Shown: positions 1 through 12,114 of the stretch, one piece after another
Numbering within the stretch: the stretch's first letter is position 1
Layout: the number at the start of each line of letters is the position of its first letter
Assembly: GCA_026826555.1 (NCBI GenBank)
Contig: JAKSZT010054396.1
Span: 13,740,226 to 13,804,225, forward strand
DNA from: Tolypeutes matacus
Taxonomy: Eukaryota; Chordata; Mammalia; Cingulata; Chlamyphoridae
Reading direction: 5' to 3'
DNA: 64,000 nt
Notes under the pieces: model-generated
What the model was told of the DNA's origin: nothing
What the model saw: the letters and a program-made list of their open reading frames with translations, nothing else
The model's database searches: none
Program-made: the position numbers and the translations under genes

Positions 1-870
1 AAATCTCTATTGGGGTCTCTGCTCGTCTTCATTCTGAGTTTGTTGTCTTTCATTAATTTTGGAAAATTCTCAGCCATTATCCCTTCAAATAGTTCCTCTG
101 CCCTGTTCTCTCTCTTGTCCTTCCAGGACTTTAATTATATATATGTTAGATCATTTGATGATGTTACATAACTCTTGAATACTCTGTTCTGTTTTTCACT
201 TTTTCATTTCTTCCTTCTTTCTCTTTGGTTTCAGTTTGGATAATGTCTATTGACCTATCTTCAGGTTCATGGATGTTTCTCAGCTCTGTCCAGTCTGCTG
301 TTGAGTCTATTTACCTCAGCTCTCAAGAATGCTTTAAAAATTTCTAGCATTTCTACTCCATTTTATTTTAGTTTCCATCTCTGCTGAAGTTCCTCATTTC
401 TTCGTGTATGTTGTCTACCTTTAACATTTTGGTCATAGTTATTTTAAAGTCCCTCTCTGATAGTTCCAACACACACATCATCGCTGATTATACTTCTGTT
501 GATTGCTTTATCTCTTGACAATAGTTTTTAACCCTCTCTTGATGTTTTGTCTTGTAATTTTTTTATTGAATGTTGGACATTATGTGTAGAAGAACAGAGA
601 CCAAGGTGAATTGTCCTTATGCTTAGAAATGGGCACACTCTTCTGTCATGCTGTTAGTTTGTGTCATTCAGCCTGTTAGTGAGGAGTTAGGCTGGGTTTT
701 GGTTTTCTTGTTCATATTGTTAACTTCAGTGCATCACAGGCTTCAAATTTTTCCAGCAAGAGCTTTTATCTTGTGCTTCGAGTGGAGCCTGAGATGTTAC
801 AGGTTTTTTCTCATTGTTCCTTCTCTTCCCTCAGCTTTCAACTGTCCCTGAGTACCTGGCCAAAGGGGGG
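1..870 (-). mobile_element. L1-like sequence, antisense
   Basis: Text such as 'ggaaaattctcagccattat' and 'gacctatcttcaggttcatgg' is typical of antisense L1 in mammals. It is diverged, runs off the left edge and ends before a G run at 867. Confidence 0.45.
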
Positions 871-921
871 GGTGTCTTTCTCCATGCTCTTGCGCTTCTC
901 CCAGTGATAGTATGCAACCGA

Positions 922-1020
922 TTTATTTATTTATTTTTAATGTTACCAAGACCTGAGAAATGAGCCTGGGACCTTGTATGTGGGAAGCTGGCATTCAACC
1001 ACTGAGCCACATCAGTTCCC
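922..1020 (-). mobile_element. Old monomeric DAS-like SINE, antisense
   Basis: A (TTTA)n tail is followed by a reverse head containing 'gcctgggaccttgtatgtggg' split by substitutions. No TSD is evident. It separates two L1 blocks. Confidence 0.8.
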
Positions 1021-1512
1021 CTGAGTTGTTTTTATCATTTGTTTCTCTTGATTCTGTTCCACTGGTCTATGTGGCTGTCCTTGTGCCAGTACCACACTGT
1101 CTTGATAACCATTATTTGTGGTGTGTTTTTGAAGTCGAGAAGTATCCGTCCTTCTACTTTAGCCTTCATTTTCAGGATTTTTTTTTTTTTTTTTTTTTTT
1201 TCTGTTCTGGGTCCCTTGCAATTTCACGTGAATTTTAGAATCAGCTTGACGGTTTGTACATAGACATCAGCTGGGATTCTAATTGGGATCGCGCTGAATG
1301 TGTGGATCAGTTTGGGGGTACTGCCATCTTAATGTCTTCTGTGAACATGGGGTGTTTTCCCATTTGTTTGGATCTTGTTTGATTTCTTTCATGACAGTTT
1401 TGTGGTTTTCAGAGTATACGTTTTGTACTTTTTTTGTGGAGTTTATTCCTAAGTATTTTATTATTTTTGATGCTTTTGTGAATAGAATTGTTTCCTTATT
1501 TAAAAAAAAAGG
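1021..1512 (-). mobile_element. L1 ORF2 fragment, antisense
   Basis: 'ttgtgccagtaccacactgt' and 'attgggatcgcgctgaatgtg' mark the ORF2 region between the reverse transcriptase and the C-terminus. The same region occurs at 63.5-63.9 kb in the younger L1. A T run at 1177-1201 interrupts it. Confidence 0.85.
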
Positions 1513-1617
1513 GGGGGGGAGTCAGGCTATCTAGGTTTGAATCCCTGTTCTGTCCTTTAGCTATGTTAATTTGAACATGTTACTTAAAAGCCCTGAGCCT
1601 AAGTTTTGTTTTTGTTT

Positions 1618-1795
1618 TTTTTTAAAGATTTGTTTTTATTTATTTATGTATTCCCCCCTTGCTGCTTGTGCTTGCTGTGTTTATTTGCTTTACATTTTTC
1701 TGTGTCTCCTTGTCTCCTTTTTGTTGTGTCATCTTGCTGCACCAGCTCACCGCACCGCACGGGCCATCAGCTCTGTCGACCAGGAATGTCTGGAG
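1618..1795 (-). mobile_element. DAS-like SINE, antisense, head missing
   Basis: A reverse tail and body ('ccccccttgctgcttgtgc', 'tgttgtgtcatcttgctgc') without the full tRNA-like head, so it is 5-prime truncated. Confidence 0.75.
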
Positions 1796-2121
1796 TAATC
1801 AGAATAAATTTTATAGAGGATGGATATGAGACCTGAATTAGTCTAGCAGGTACTTGATAGCAAAAAAAGGATAAAGAGAATTCTAGTAGGAACTACTCTG
1901 TGGACAATGGTATAGAAGTGAGATTAAGAATATTATAAGCAAAGAGTAAGTGTTGGCGGAATAAAAGCTTTAATTTGATTTAAATCAGGTAGGTTCAAAA
2001 AAAAATTAAAAGAACAGGTTTGATTAAAGAGATGAAAATAAACAAAGAAATGAATAAAAATCACATATTCCTATTCTTTTAAAAACTCAAGTTAACTCTT
2101 CGAATCAAAAAGCTTTCTCAA

Positions 2122-2300
2122 GGGAAGCGGCTGTGGCTCAATCAGTAGGGCTCCCGTTTACCATATGGGAGGCCCTGGGTTCGGTTCCCGGGGCCTCCTG
2201 GTGAAGGCAAGCCCGCCCGCACGGCGTGGTTAGCTGACCCAGCGAGCACAAGCAGCAAAGGGGCATAAATGAATAAATAAATAAAATCTTTAAAAAAAAA
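2122..2300 (+). mobile_element. Young DAS-type SINE (13-copy group)
   Basis: A tRNA-like head with A-box-like 'gtggctcaatcagtagg' and B-box 'ggttcggttcc' is followed by a GC-rich body, (AATA)n and poly-A. The TSD aaaaagctttctcaa occurs at 2107-2121 and about 2298-2312. Confidence 0.95.
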
Positions 2301-2364
2301 AAGCTTTCTCAAATCATGTAATTTACCTTCCCACATGTTTCTGCACACAGTCATGCTGAAACCA

Positions 2365-2384
2365 CACACACACACACACACACA
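2365..2384. repeat. (CA)n microsatellite
   Basis: About ten CA units next to a SINE. Confidence 0.95.
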
Positions 2385-2734
2385 ACTCCGGAGTGATGGG
2401 ACTACCCACTCACAAAGACTCTTCTCAAATATTGAACAACATCCTGAATCAGAGAGAGGGTGTCATATTGTTGCTTGAAGGAATTGACAATCTATGGTTC
2501 CTTCTGCCCCAGTGGACAAAATGTGTTTCATTTACTCATACATTAATTAATTCCTAAAGGATCAGTCTTCTGTAGAAATACAGAAAGGAAAAGTGATGGT
2601 GTTTGGAAGAAAAAAAGAGCAGAAAAGACAGAGGACAAAAAGCAATACCAACTTTACTTGACAGGGCGAAAGAGGGATATAATAATTTGAAAATCTGCAA
2701 ACTATTCTCTGCAGTTGAAGAGATAAGCTTCCTA

Positions 2735-2880
2735 AATGCTAGGCACGGTATATGCATTAATTCATTTAGTCCCTGCAACATTAAAAAAAAAATAGGTATT
2801 TTGTTCCCACTTTACAGATATGGAAATGGAGACCAGGAGCAGTTAAGTAACTTAACACAAGGCTAGGTTTGAACTCCAAA
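2735..2880 (-). mobile_element. MIR SINE, antisense
   Basis: 'cccactttacagatatgg' and 'gcagttaagtaacttaacac' are the reverse of the MIR core. It is degraded. Confidence 0.65.
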
Positions 2881-2999
2881 GGTTGATCTTTTTATACCAC
2901 ACCATGCTAAGGAGTTCATGTCCTTCAAACAAATCCCCCACGGGCTTGTCCCTAACACCAGGTATTTCCCTATTAGTGATGCATGCCTTTGAGGTAACG

Positions 3000-4190
3000 G
3001 ATTGTGTTCTGCTAAAATGTAAAGGTTCCTGGAAGTACGACAAATAAATGAGCTACTCAGAGAGGAGGTCACTTCAGAGTTCATCCAAGGCTAATACACT
3101 TTGATTGGGATAAGAATACTGCCCATGTAAAGTGCACTGGTAGAAGTAGTAAGCAGTAAGGGTTCCAGTGGGCAGAAGAGAACTTGGGTACTACTGTAGG
3201 CGGGAAGGGTAGGGAGGAGGAAGCAGGGGATGTTAAAAGAACGAAAACCCCAAAAGTAGCCCAGGTGGAAAATCCAATAAATATATGGACACTATGAGAA
3301 AAACAAAGTAAACACCAATTTTTCTGTTCTTAAGAACCTACGTAGAGAAAGACATTATAGAAACTCCTTGTGCAAAAATGACCTGTGCTATTCTGTGCTC
3401 ATTGCAGGTTCCTCTTCAATAAGGGAGAAGGTATAGGGCCCAATGTGACTGCAATCTCAGACCCTGTAATCCAGAACCATGAAGACAGTCAAGTCCCCAG
3501 GGTAAAAGTTCAAGAGCCAGTGTCCAGAAGCACAGCTGAGAGCAGGGAGACACAGTCAAGAAACACAGCACTCAAAATGCATCTCCAGTTCTGGCCCACA
3601 TTGAGAAATCTTCAATACTTCAGACCTGTTTCCTCCCTTATATACATGAATAGCTGGGCCCCTCTGCCTGTCCAAGTATACACAGGAAGGGTCAAGTAAA
3701 CCCTACCCCTCAGGGAAAAATTCCCCTAGATCATTCTTTCAATGCTCACCTAGGCACTTAACAACTTAAACTAGGGGCAGAGAACTCCTACACATGTCCT
3801 CAAATTAATATCAATTGGCTTGGAAGGGTCAAAACTTACTAGGTAGAAACGACATCACGGACCAATGAGAAAACAGAAGTAGACAACACTCTCTTTTGTC
3901 TTCTGAAAGAAGATAGAAGGTAGGAAAATAAGTCTTTGTGCTAACACTCCGTCCTCCTTGTAGCAGAGGCTACTAAAGGGCTAGAAAGCTCGCCCACAAT
4001 TTAGAAAGAACCTGCTCCTAAGCCTTGGGGTAGGCAGAAGCAGGCCTGTAAAACGTAGGGGTGGAGCTAGAGAGCTGAATTATGCTGCAGAATATAATGA
4101 GAGTGACTGAGACGCAGCAAGAGAGGAAAGAAAGGATGCACCACAGTAGGGTGGCAAAAGTCTTTTAAGACCAGAGATACCTAAGACCAT
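3000..4190. other. No recognisable feature
   Basis: Apparently single-copy intronic DNA. The 104-codon frame at 3385-3699 has no recognisable domain, and nothing in its context marks it as an exon. Confidence 0.5.
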
Positions 4191-4194
4191 TAGC

Positions 4195-4555
4195 TTTTTT
4201 TTTTCCAAGAGAAATAACACTGATACTCAATTTCTTCTGATTTTTTTTTCCCCACCATATATTCCTTCTTTCCCACTCCATCTCCTTGTAACCTCTAATC
4301 GACTTTCTCTCTGTGAATCTGCTATTTCTAGACATTTCTTATATGTGACATCATGCACTATTTGCCCTTATGTGCCTTATTTCACCAAGCATAATGTTTT
4401 CAAGGTTCCTCCATGTTGCAGTATGTCTCAGAATTTCATTCTTTTTATGGCCAAATAATACTCCATTGTTTGTATGTATCACATTTTGTTTATTCATGGT
4501 TCGGGTGATGGACCCTAGGGTTGTTTCCACCTCTTGGCTATTAGACTGTTAGTTC
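4195..4555 (-). mobile_element. L1 fragment, antisense
   Basis: 'gttcctccatgttgcagtatg', 'aataatactccattg' and 'ttgtttattcatggttcgg' are hallmarks of the antisense L1 ORF2 end. It is diverged and carries no tail. Confidence 0.85.
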
Positions 4556-4789
4556 TTAAGTTGTCTTTATTGCTATGATAAAATACTCCCCACCCCAGAT
4601 CTTCAATCCAATCTTCTGTGCACACAAATAGCCTTCTGTAAGTTTTTGTTCATGCTGTTGTTTGGTGGAAACCAAGGGAAAGGGTCTGAATTCCAAGTCC
4701 AGCTCAAAACACAGCAGAAAGAAGCTACTCCTACCTACAAGACAACTTGAGTAGATATCTGGGTTATACCCATTTATGCCTACAGCTGT

Positions 4790-5440
4790 GAAAATGCAAT
4801 GCAGATTTATTATGGAGCACCCACTGTGTCACAGGCACTAAGTATGCTAGAGGCTAAGAAGGTACAGCTGAGGAAGACAAGGGCCCTGCCCTCAAGGTAC
4901 GCTCAGTGTATGCACCTATATATGTGTGTGTGTTTATGTGTAAGAGACAGGGAGAGAAAGGAGAGAGCAGGACAGATCACAGTGCAAGCCAAATACAGAA
5001 AAGGATACTGACAAGTAAACCAACAATTACAGAGAAGGGTAGATCAAAAATGCCGAGAGTGAGGCATGCACTGGGTGCTATGGGAACTCAGAGAAAAGCC
5101 CCTCAATACTGTCTGAAATGAGGAAGGGAAAGCGAAGGTCAGAAAGTACAATGCCCAACTTAGTCATGAAGGATAAGAGTCAATTCCCCTAGCAGATGAA
5201 AAGGGAACGGCAGTCCAGGCTTGGGCATCAGCATGTGCATGAAGCACTTTTAGTTACAAGGAGTTTCAAGTGGCCAGAGAGTAGTTGCATCCAGGAGAGA
5301 GCTAAGATGAGACTGGGGGTGGGGGGGTGGGGGTAAGCTGGGGCTAGACCATGAAAGGCATAGCATACCATGCTAAGGAGTTTGGTTTTTTGAAACGGGG
5401 TAGTGTGGGAAGGAGATTTAGTCTTCTATTAACTTGACCA
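4790..5440 (-). mobile_element. L2 element, antisense
   Basis: The plus strand shows the reverse of an L2 3-prime region: 'ttattatggagcacccactg', 'agggccctgccctcaagg', and 'accatgaaaggcatagc' near the left flank of the L1 at 5463. It is an ancient mammalian repeat. Confidence 0.6.
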
Positions 5441-5462
5441 GGCATAAAAAAGTAATATGTGC

Positions 5463-7307
5463 GGAGCAAGGTGGACTGTGGACGGGGTCCTGCCCGGGGG
5501 TCTGTGCTGTGCACGCGTGGAGTGAGAAGCTTGGAACATCTATCTGCGCGGATCAACGGCGTGGATGGAACGTAAGTGTATTTGATTATTTTATGGACTA
5601 CATGTTCATGGAGGATTTGGATCACAGAAGGGTTACAATGGGTACTGCAGGGGATTATTGGTGGGGGGTGTCTGGGAGGGGGGTTTCATGGGAATTAGTT
5701 CATCTGAATATACATGAAAGATATACAAAATCGTTCAAAAGATCAAAAGATGGGGCATGGTCACGATGGGTGGACAATCACACAATAAATGAGGGAATCT
5801 GAATTCCTAGCCTGGAGAGCTCTGCCACAGTCTCCAAGGGAGCAGCAATAGTCCTCTGAGTGTAGGGACAGTGTCTGTCAAAAGAGGATGACCCACTGAT
5901 GTGTTCTTTTTATTGATGACTACCCTTGTGAGTCTTTACTCTTGTAACTGAGGCATACCTGCAGTTGTGGGGTGCCTAAGGGTTGCCACCTGAGAGCCTC
6001 CTTGTTGTTCAAATGTGGCCTCTCTCTAAGCCAAACTCAGCATATGATTGCATTACCTTCCCCCCAACGTGGGACATGACTCCCGGGGATGAGCCTCCCT
6101 GGCCACGAGGGATTAATACCAAGTGCCAACTAGCAACACAACTAGAAAAAGACCTTGAATTAATGGGGGAAAAGGTAAAAACAAATGAGTTCAAGTGGCT
6201 AAGAGACTTCAAAGAGAGTCGGGAGGTCATCCCAGAGGTAACTCTTACGCACACCTCAGTAGGAGTTCATAGAACATCTAAGTGCCTATCACCCCACACA
6301 GAGTGGCTCCTGAGAGCTCTGGAGACACCCAGGTCCTATATAAGTGGGGATAGACCCAGAGACTGATGCCTTATCAGTGGGCTCTATTTTGGAATCTGTG
6401 CTCCTGAGAGTGACAGAATTGGACTCAAATAAGTCCTCCCTGCACATGGTTCATCAGTCCCTTCTATTCAAACCTATATGTGATGCTGAAGTTTTTAGGT
6501 ATACTTCCAGAGACTGGAGCCTCCCGCCTACCTATGTGCCAGGTGTGCATGGAATCTCGGTGGAGCTGCAACTCCTACCCTACAGCTCAATGGACTCATC
6601 CAAGTCACCTGGCGAGGAGACAACGATGGGCAATGGCCATCCCAGGGAATGGAGAGGGCCTGCATCTGCAGGCAGGATCATCCCACCCACCATATCCATG
6701 GGATATAAGCCCTCTCTCACTTGGAGGTGGAGTGGACATCACCATCCCAGTCCCCTCAGGATTAGGGGAAGAACTATGGACTAGAGTGGACTTGATGGTA
6801 TTCTCTTGTTCACATATGGTGATTCTAGCAATGGAAGAAATTATAACAATGAGGTGGAGCCAGTGGCCACTTGACACTTTTGGGGCAGGGAGGGGACGAG
6901 CAGTTGAAATACAGGGGCTTCTTTGGGATTTGGAGGTTGTCCTGAGTACCATTGTGGCAACGGATGTAGGCCATTTTAAATCAGCACACACCACTCAGAA
7001 CTGTGTGGGAGAGAGTGTGGTCTATGGTTGGTGGCAAGACCCCAGGATGTGTAAGTCCATTGAGGGTGGTGGGCCACACTTGTGGGAGATGTTTGTGTGG
7101 GATGTGGTGGGAGGTGTGGGAGGTGGGCAACATGGGAATCCCAGTGGGTTCTGTGTAATATTTTGGGTAATCTAAGCACCTCTTAAAATATATTTATATA
7201 TATATATAAATAACATTTTTGTAAGCAAATGCACATATATGCATATATATTTAGAGATCATTTTGCAAATGTTGGTATGTATTGTAAAAATTTTTATTTT
7301 TACCCAC

Positions 7308-7333
<26 letters not shown>
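5463..7333 (+). mobile_element. L1 insertion with long 3-prime UTR (copy A)
   Basis: This 1.87-kb insertion ends in a 20-plus-base A tail and has a 17-base TSD at 5446-5462 and 7334-7350. From about 5590 the sequence aligns by eye with the copies at 38.4, 44.8 and 21.0 kb. Its last 400 bases resemble the G-rich, ATAGGCC-containing 3-prime UTR of mammalian L1. The first about 120 bases (CpG-rich) do not resemble the rest. Long open frames inside it, the longest 6480-7175, are not conserved in sister copies and are not genes. Confidence 0.8.
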
Positions 7334-7343
<10 letters not shown>

Positions 7344-7352
7344 TATGTGCTC

Positions 7353-7785
7353 CTATGGACCATGATTAGTGGTGACAGTCTGATGATATTATCTCATAAT
7401 CTGTAACAAATGTTCTACCACAGCGTGGTGTGTTGGTGAAGGGGTGTTGAATAGGAATTCTACACATGTGCATGATTGTTTTATAAATTCACAACTTCTG
7501 TAATAAAAATATATTTTACAAAAATAATAGGGTAGGTTGGGGGAAAAATACACCAAATGTAAGATATGGACTATAGTTAGTAATATTTTGAAGATATTCT
7601 TTCATAATTTGTAACAAATGTTTCATAACAATGCAAGGTGGTGGTGATGGGGTGATATATGGGACCTCTGTATGATGTTATGCATGTTTGTTTTATAAGT
7701 TCACAACTTTTACTATACACTTTTTGTTTATGTATGTTCATGTATAAATGATATACTTCAATAAAACTTAAAAAAATAAAAATTT
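7353..7785 (+). mobile_element. Second, shorter L1 3-prime end at the same target site
   Basis: Two L1-tail-like modules (7353-7510 and 7540-7785) contain the recurring 'ggactatagttag ... cataatttgtaacaaatg' text and end A-rich. The insertion is bounded by the same site duplicated a third time at 7786-7802, with two mismatches. The tail matches the module at 12826-13060. Confidence 0.7.
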
Positions 7786-8094
7786 AAAAAGTAACGTGTG
7801 CTCATTGCAAAAAAATCCCAACAGTCCAGGAATGTATGGTCTAAAGTAAAACTCTATGTTCCACCTTCCCCCAGATAACTATTATTAACAGTATTGAAAA
7901 TGTATTCTTCTAGATGCCTTCTAAGTCTAGACTCCTATTTCTAATATGTATATATAGGATGTTTTTATTTTGTTTTAACAAAAATAGAACTGTAAAATAC
8001 ACATTATTCTGCAATAGCAAATTCTGTAATAAGAAAGTGACACAATCAGTTTTATATTTTGGAACCAATTGTCGGGCAATAATATGGAAGAGAG

Positions 8095-8500
8095 CTTAGG
8101 GATGGCGGAGACAAGGTAGGGCAATCAGCTTGAAGTCAATAAGGCAAGCAAAAGATGAGAGTTTGAACACGACAGTAACTGGGGGGATAGAGAAGAGGAC
8201 AGATGGAAGAGCCCAAAGTTAAGACTTAGTAAGACTGGGTGATTACTTGGATATAAAAAGGGAGAAGGAGTCAAGATGACCCCAGGGATCTGGCTGGACA
8301 TCACAATGATGAAGACTCGGCTGCTTTGGGGATGGGGCACATGAGGATTGAATCTACATTTGGACAAGCTGAGCTGGAGGTACCCTGTAGACTCTACAAG
8401 CACAGACATGCAGTATGTCGTTGACCAAATATGCCAGAAGCTTGCAACAGAGTTCTGAAGCACACACTCAGAAGTCTAAAATGGGGGCTGGAGCCAGGAA
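8095..8500 (-). mobile_element. L2-like, antisense
   Basis: The stretch 'ggggatggggcacatgagg' to 'gagctggaggtaccctgtag' resembles the reverse of the L2 segment that reads 'cacttggatgtct...'. It is diverged and no ends are visible. Confidence 0.4.
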
Positions 8501-8504
8501 TATG

Positions 8505-9920
8505 GAGGAAATCGAAAGGGCAAATGTAAAGGATCAAAGAGAAGAGCCAAAGAACACCAAGCAAGGCCAAGATCCTACTTTGGGGATGACAGTCCTTCGC
8601 TCCTCCAAGTGGAGGCAGTCATTCACCCCTTGGGTTCCCATGGCCTGTACCCTACAACACCACATGTTTAGAGTGTTTTGTGACATCATCTTGCAATTAC
8701 ATGCTCATAATTCTCAACTAGGCAGGAGTATCCCCCAGAGTCTAGCCCAATGTGAAGCATTCAATAAACATTGAAAAAATGCCTACTAAAGGGAACTATG
8801 TGGAAATATCCAAACACTATAGAGATTGATGAGCATTTGCTATGACAGATTTCCTTGCTTGTTAAATTCTTTTCCTTTCCTTTCAAGTTGCTTAAATTTA
8901 TAATTTGTTTTATTATTATTATGGATAGGTAGACACAGAGAAGTGACATAACTTTAAACATGAATGAATAGAATGAATTTTTCATTCTAGCTAGAGCAAG
9001 TTGGTTGCCTTAAGTCTCAAAAGTTTCATGTACAATGTTTTATTTTTTAAATGTTTGCTCTAATCCCACTTGGAAAAATGCAGTGTCAAACACCAAGAAA
9101 AAGCAGTCAAACTTATCAAGATGGTCCTAGCACACCAGCCTAGAAAGCCTTAGGATGTTAAGAATTCAGCAAAGAGCAGCCTGACATCTTAGCATCTAAA
9201 AAATTCCTGAAGAATACTTCTTTTAATATTTAAACATCTAAAATGCATGCAAGATATCACAGTTTGACTAGGATGCAATTTTAGGGCCCGATCACCCATA
9301 ATAAGCTCTCATGAAGTAGACATTTGGGTTAATGCAAAAATTCTAGTTTGGAACTTTCCTGGAGTCAAGAGCATGCAATGAAGGAGATACTGACTGGCTT
9401 CCTTGAGGCAAAGGGCAGTGTGGGAATAGGAAGTTTAAAAACTGCTGGGCTCAGCTTTCCAGGTCCTTGGAGGTCCAGTTTGGGAACTTCTCTTTTAGGT
9501 GCTTAGTCATTTCATTACCTGGCCTAAGGACAAACTAAAAGAAGCCTTTGACAGTACAGCCAAATCCAGCCCACCATTTACATCAGTTTATAGTAAAGGC
9601 AGAGGTGTTTCTCACATATCAACCCATAGTCCTGGAGCCAATTTACATTATTGCACTGATAATTAATGATTTATATTATTGCTGAGATACATTATTACTA
9701 TCTATGCAAGTTTTTAAATGATGATTGCTTTTCCAGCGACACCAAAGTTCATTGAATTCAGTTCATCTATTTCATTTTATAAATGTTATTACTGGATCCC
9801 TGAGGACTATTTTTATTTGTAAAATTGTACCCTCCATCAATAATCTACCTTCATGTATAAACAGTTCTTTTAACAAAAGGTACCAAAATTGTGACAACAA
9901 CCCTGAACTTGAAGAGGTCA
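8505..9920. other. No recognisable feature
   Basis: AT-rich intronic DNA without a clear repeat or conserved element by eye. Short open frames only. Confidence 0.5.
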
Positions 9921-9923
9921 GGG

Positions 9924-10385
9924 GGCAGGGGGGTGCGGATGTGGCTCAAATGGTTGGGCATCTGTCTGCCATATGGAGGTACCTGGGTTCGATCCCCAGG
10001 ACCTCCTGGTAAAATTAAAATATATATATAGAGAGAGAGAAGGCGCATGGGCTGCCAGGCTCTGTGTGCCGGTGAGCCGCCAGGCCCCGGGAGCCATGCA
10101 GCAAGATGATGACGTAACAGGAGAGAGACACAGGGGAGAGACCAGATGAGATGTTCTGAAAACCAGGAATCGAGGTGGCGAAGGTGGCAGAACACCTCTC
10201 TCCTACATCGGAGGTCTCCCGGATCGAATCCTGGTGAAGAATGGAGGAAAAGGAGGAGAAGAGATGGCAGGAAACAGACACAGAGAATTGCCCAGCGAAT
10301 GGACACAAAACAGCAAATGGGGAAGGGGGGAGTTTAAAATGGATAAAGTAAATAAATAAATCTTAAAAAAAAAAAAAAAAAAAAA
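9924..10385 (+). mobile_element. Long dimeric DAS-type SINE
   Basis: Two tRNA-like modules (about 9940-10010 and 10150-10225) are linked by a body containing 'ccatgcagcaagatgatgac', with a second body and poly-A after. TSD gaggtcagg lies at 9914 and 10386. Confidence 0.9.
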
Positions 10386-10582
10386 GAGGTCAGGAGCTCT
10401 CTATCAATTCTGCCACTAACTGGTCATCTGACCTTGAACAAGATCTCTGGTCTACATTAAAAGGAAGCATGTCCTCTATAACAAGAGACTGGAGAATGGG
10501 TGGGAATTTTGTGAATGGGTGGGAATTTTGTTTGTTTGTTTTTGTTTTGTTTTTGGAAGGGCAAGAAAGTCAAATAGCCAAA

Positions 10583-10584
<2 letters not shown>

Positions 10585-10607
<23 letters not shown>
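10585..10607. repeat. (TA)n microsatellite followed by poly-T
   Basis: About eleven TA units and then a T run to 10618. Confidence 0.95.
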
Positions 10608-10615
<8 letters not shown>

Positions 10616-11734
10616 TTTGCCTAAATATGAACACTTTATTGTATGTCATTTATATATCAACAAAGCTGTCTTTAAAAAGATAATAAAATAAGTAAATACA
10701 AAGCAAAATAGGCAATGAAATCAAGAAAGAGAATACTGAATTAAATCAATAAAGGATAATTCAAAACAAACCCCTGCTACAATCTTTTAAGTCAGCCACA
10801 GTGAAGCAGCTTAATCTTTCTTTGCAAAATTTATTTTTTTACTATTTTTATTTTTTTAAAAAAGATACTTAGATTATATAAATGTTACATAATGTGCTTT
10901 GAAGTGAAAAAATAGGCAAACACATTGAAGAGATGCTTTTCTAAAAACCATACCATTCTTCTAATTTATTCTTGGTTAGAAAAGAGTATGATTTTGGATG
11001 ACACTTCATGTTCACTGTGATGCCTCAAAGGGCATTAAAGAATATACCAATGATCAAGAATAGAAAAAACTGTACTGAGACAATACTCCACTAAAGATTA
11101 AACGTGGGTTATTAGCTGTGGGGGAAAAATAACACAACTGCAAAACCAGCACTATTAGCGTTCTTTGGATCTTGGCCACTTTAGGTCAAAACCCTGCAGG
11201 GTCTGCCTGGCATTTGAAAAAGCAGCTCTTATAACAGCAGATAAAAAGATCTGTCCATGGAGCTCTTCACTTGTCCCTACCTACTTCCTTTTCTTTCAAA
11301 GGAGAACAGTTCTCATTTACCCAATGGCTTGCCACATCCTGCTTTGAAACTACTTACCAGGAGCTGCGTGGGTTATTCTGAAAGGAGCATTAACTCCTTC
11401 AGGCTCCCAGACAACTAGTATTTTTATGACATCCCTACCCATCATGGTCATAGCATCTAGTAAGCAGAATCTAGTTGACCAGATAATACTCCCAACTTCC
11501 TTTGTGCCAGGCACTGCATCAAGCACTTTATCCACAACAAGCAGAATTGGGCAGGATCCACATCACTTTGTCTCATCTGAGCCTTACTTAATCAGTCAAC
11601 CCCATAGGACAAGGAGACAAGATGATTCAAGAATAGTTATCAAGAAACTGAGTACATATAGCATTGCACTTGATATTGGTGAAAACCCAATTGAACAAAG
11701 CTTCCATTCCACTTGAGCTCTGTGAACTACCATT

Positions 11735-11804
11735 GAAATCATTCATTCCATACTTACTGACCACCTACTACATGCCAGGCCTGGACAACAGATAGGGCAT
11801 CAAC
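11735..11804 (-). mobile_element. L2 3-prime terminus, antisense
   Basis: 'attcattccatacttactga' and 'ctactacatgccaggcctgg' are the reverse of the L2 3-prime end. The element is cut by the L1 insertion at 11817. Confidence 0.55.
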
Positions 11805-11816
11805 ACTAAACTCTTA

Positions 11817-11956
11817 ATGTGTCACAATAATGAAGGATGTTGTTTATGTGGGAGGGTGTGGGGAGTAGGGCATTTGGGAATCCCTGTATTTTTTGTGTAA
11901 CATTTATGTAACCTAAGTATCTTTTAAAAAATAAATTATAAAAAAAAAAAAAAAAG
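11817..11956 (+). mobile_element. Short L1 3-prime end
   Basis: These are the last about 125 bases of the long-3-prime-UTR L1 family ('aatgaaggatgttgtttatgtg' region) plus an A tail, severely 5-prime truncated. A TSD of about 12 bases (taaactctta core) is at 11805-11816 and 11957-11969. Confidence 0.8.
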
Positions 11957-12114
11957 ATTAAACTCTTATTCTCAAGAAGCTCACAATTTAGGTAGTGAGG
12001 CAGTATGCACTGCTGCCACCCTAGTGATTTGCCTCCTGAATAGCTCATGCACAGTGCAACTGGAGCCTTTCCATGAGAAGACCAAGCAAAGTTTCATGGT
12101 CAAGATAATATCTG

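Noticed and set aside
6480..7175. 231-codon plus-strand frame
   Set aside because: It lies in a long L1 3-prime UTR, and sister copies at 21, 39 and 45 kb do not keep the frame.
9851..10308. Repeated Pro/Ser/Leu-rich reverse frames here and at many other sites
   Set aside because: All are antisense translations of DAS-type SINEs, as shown by the same peptide text recurring at each SINE.
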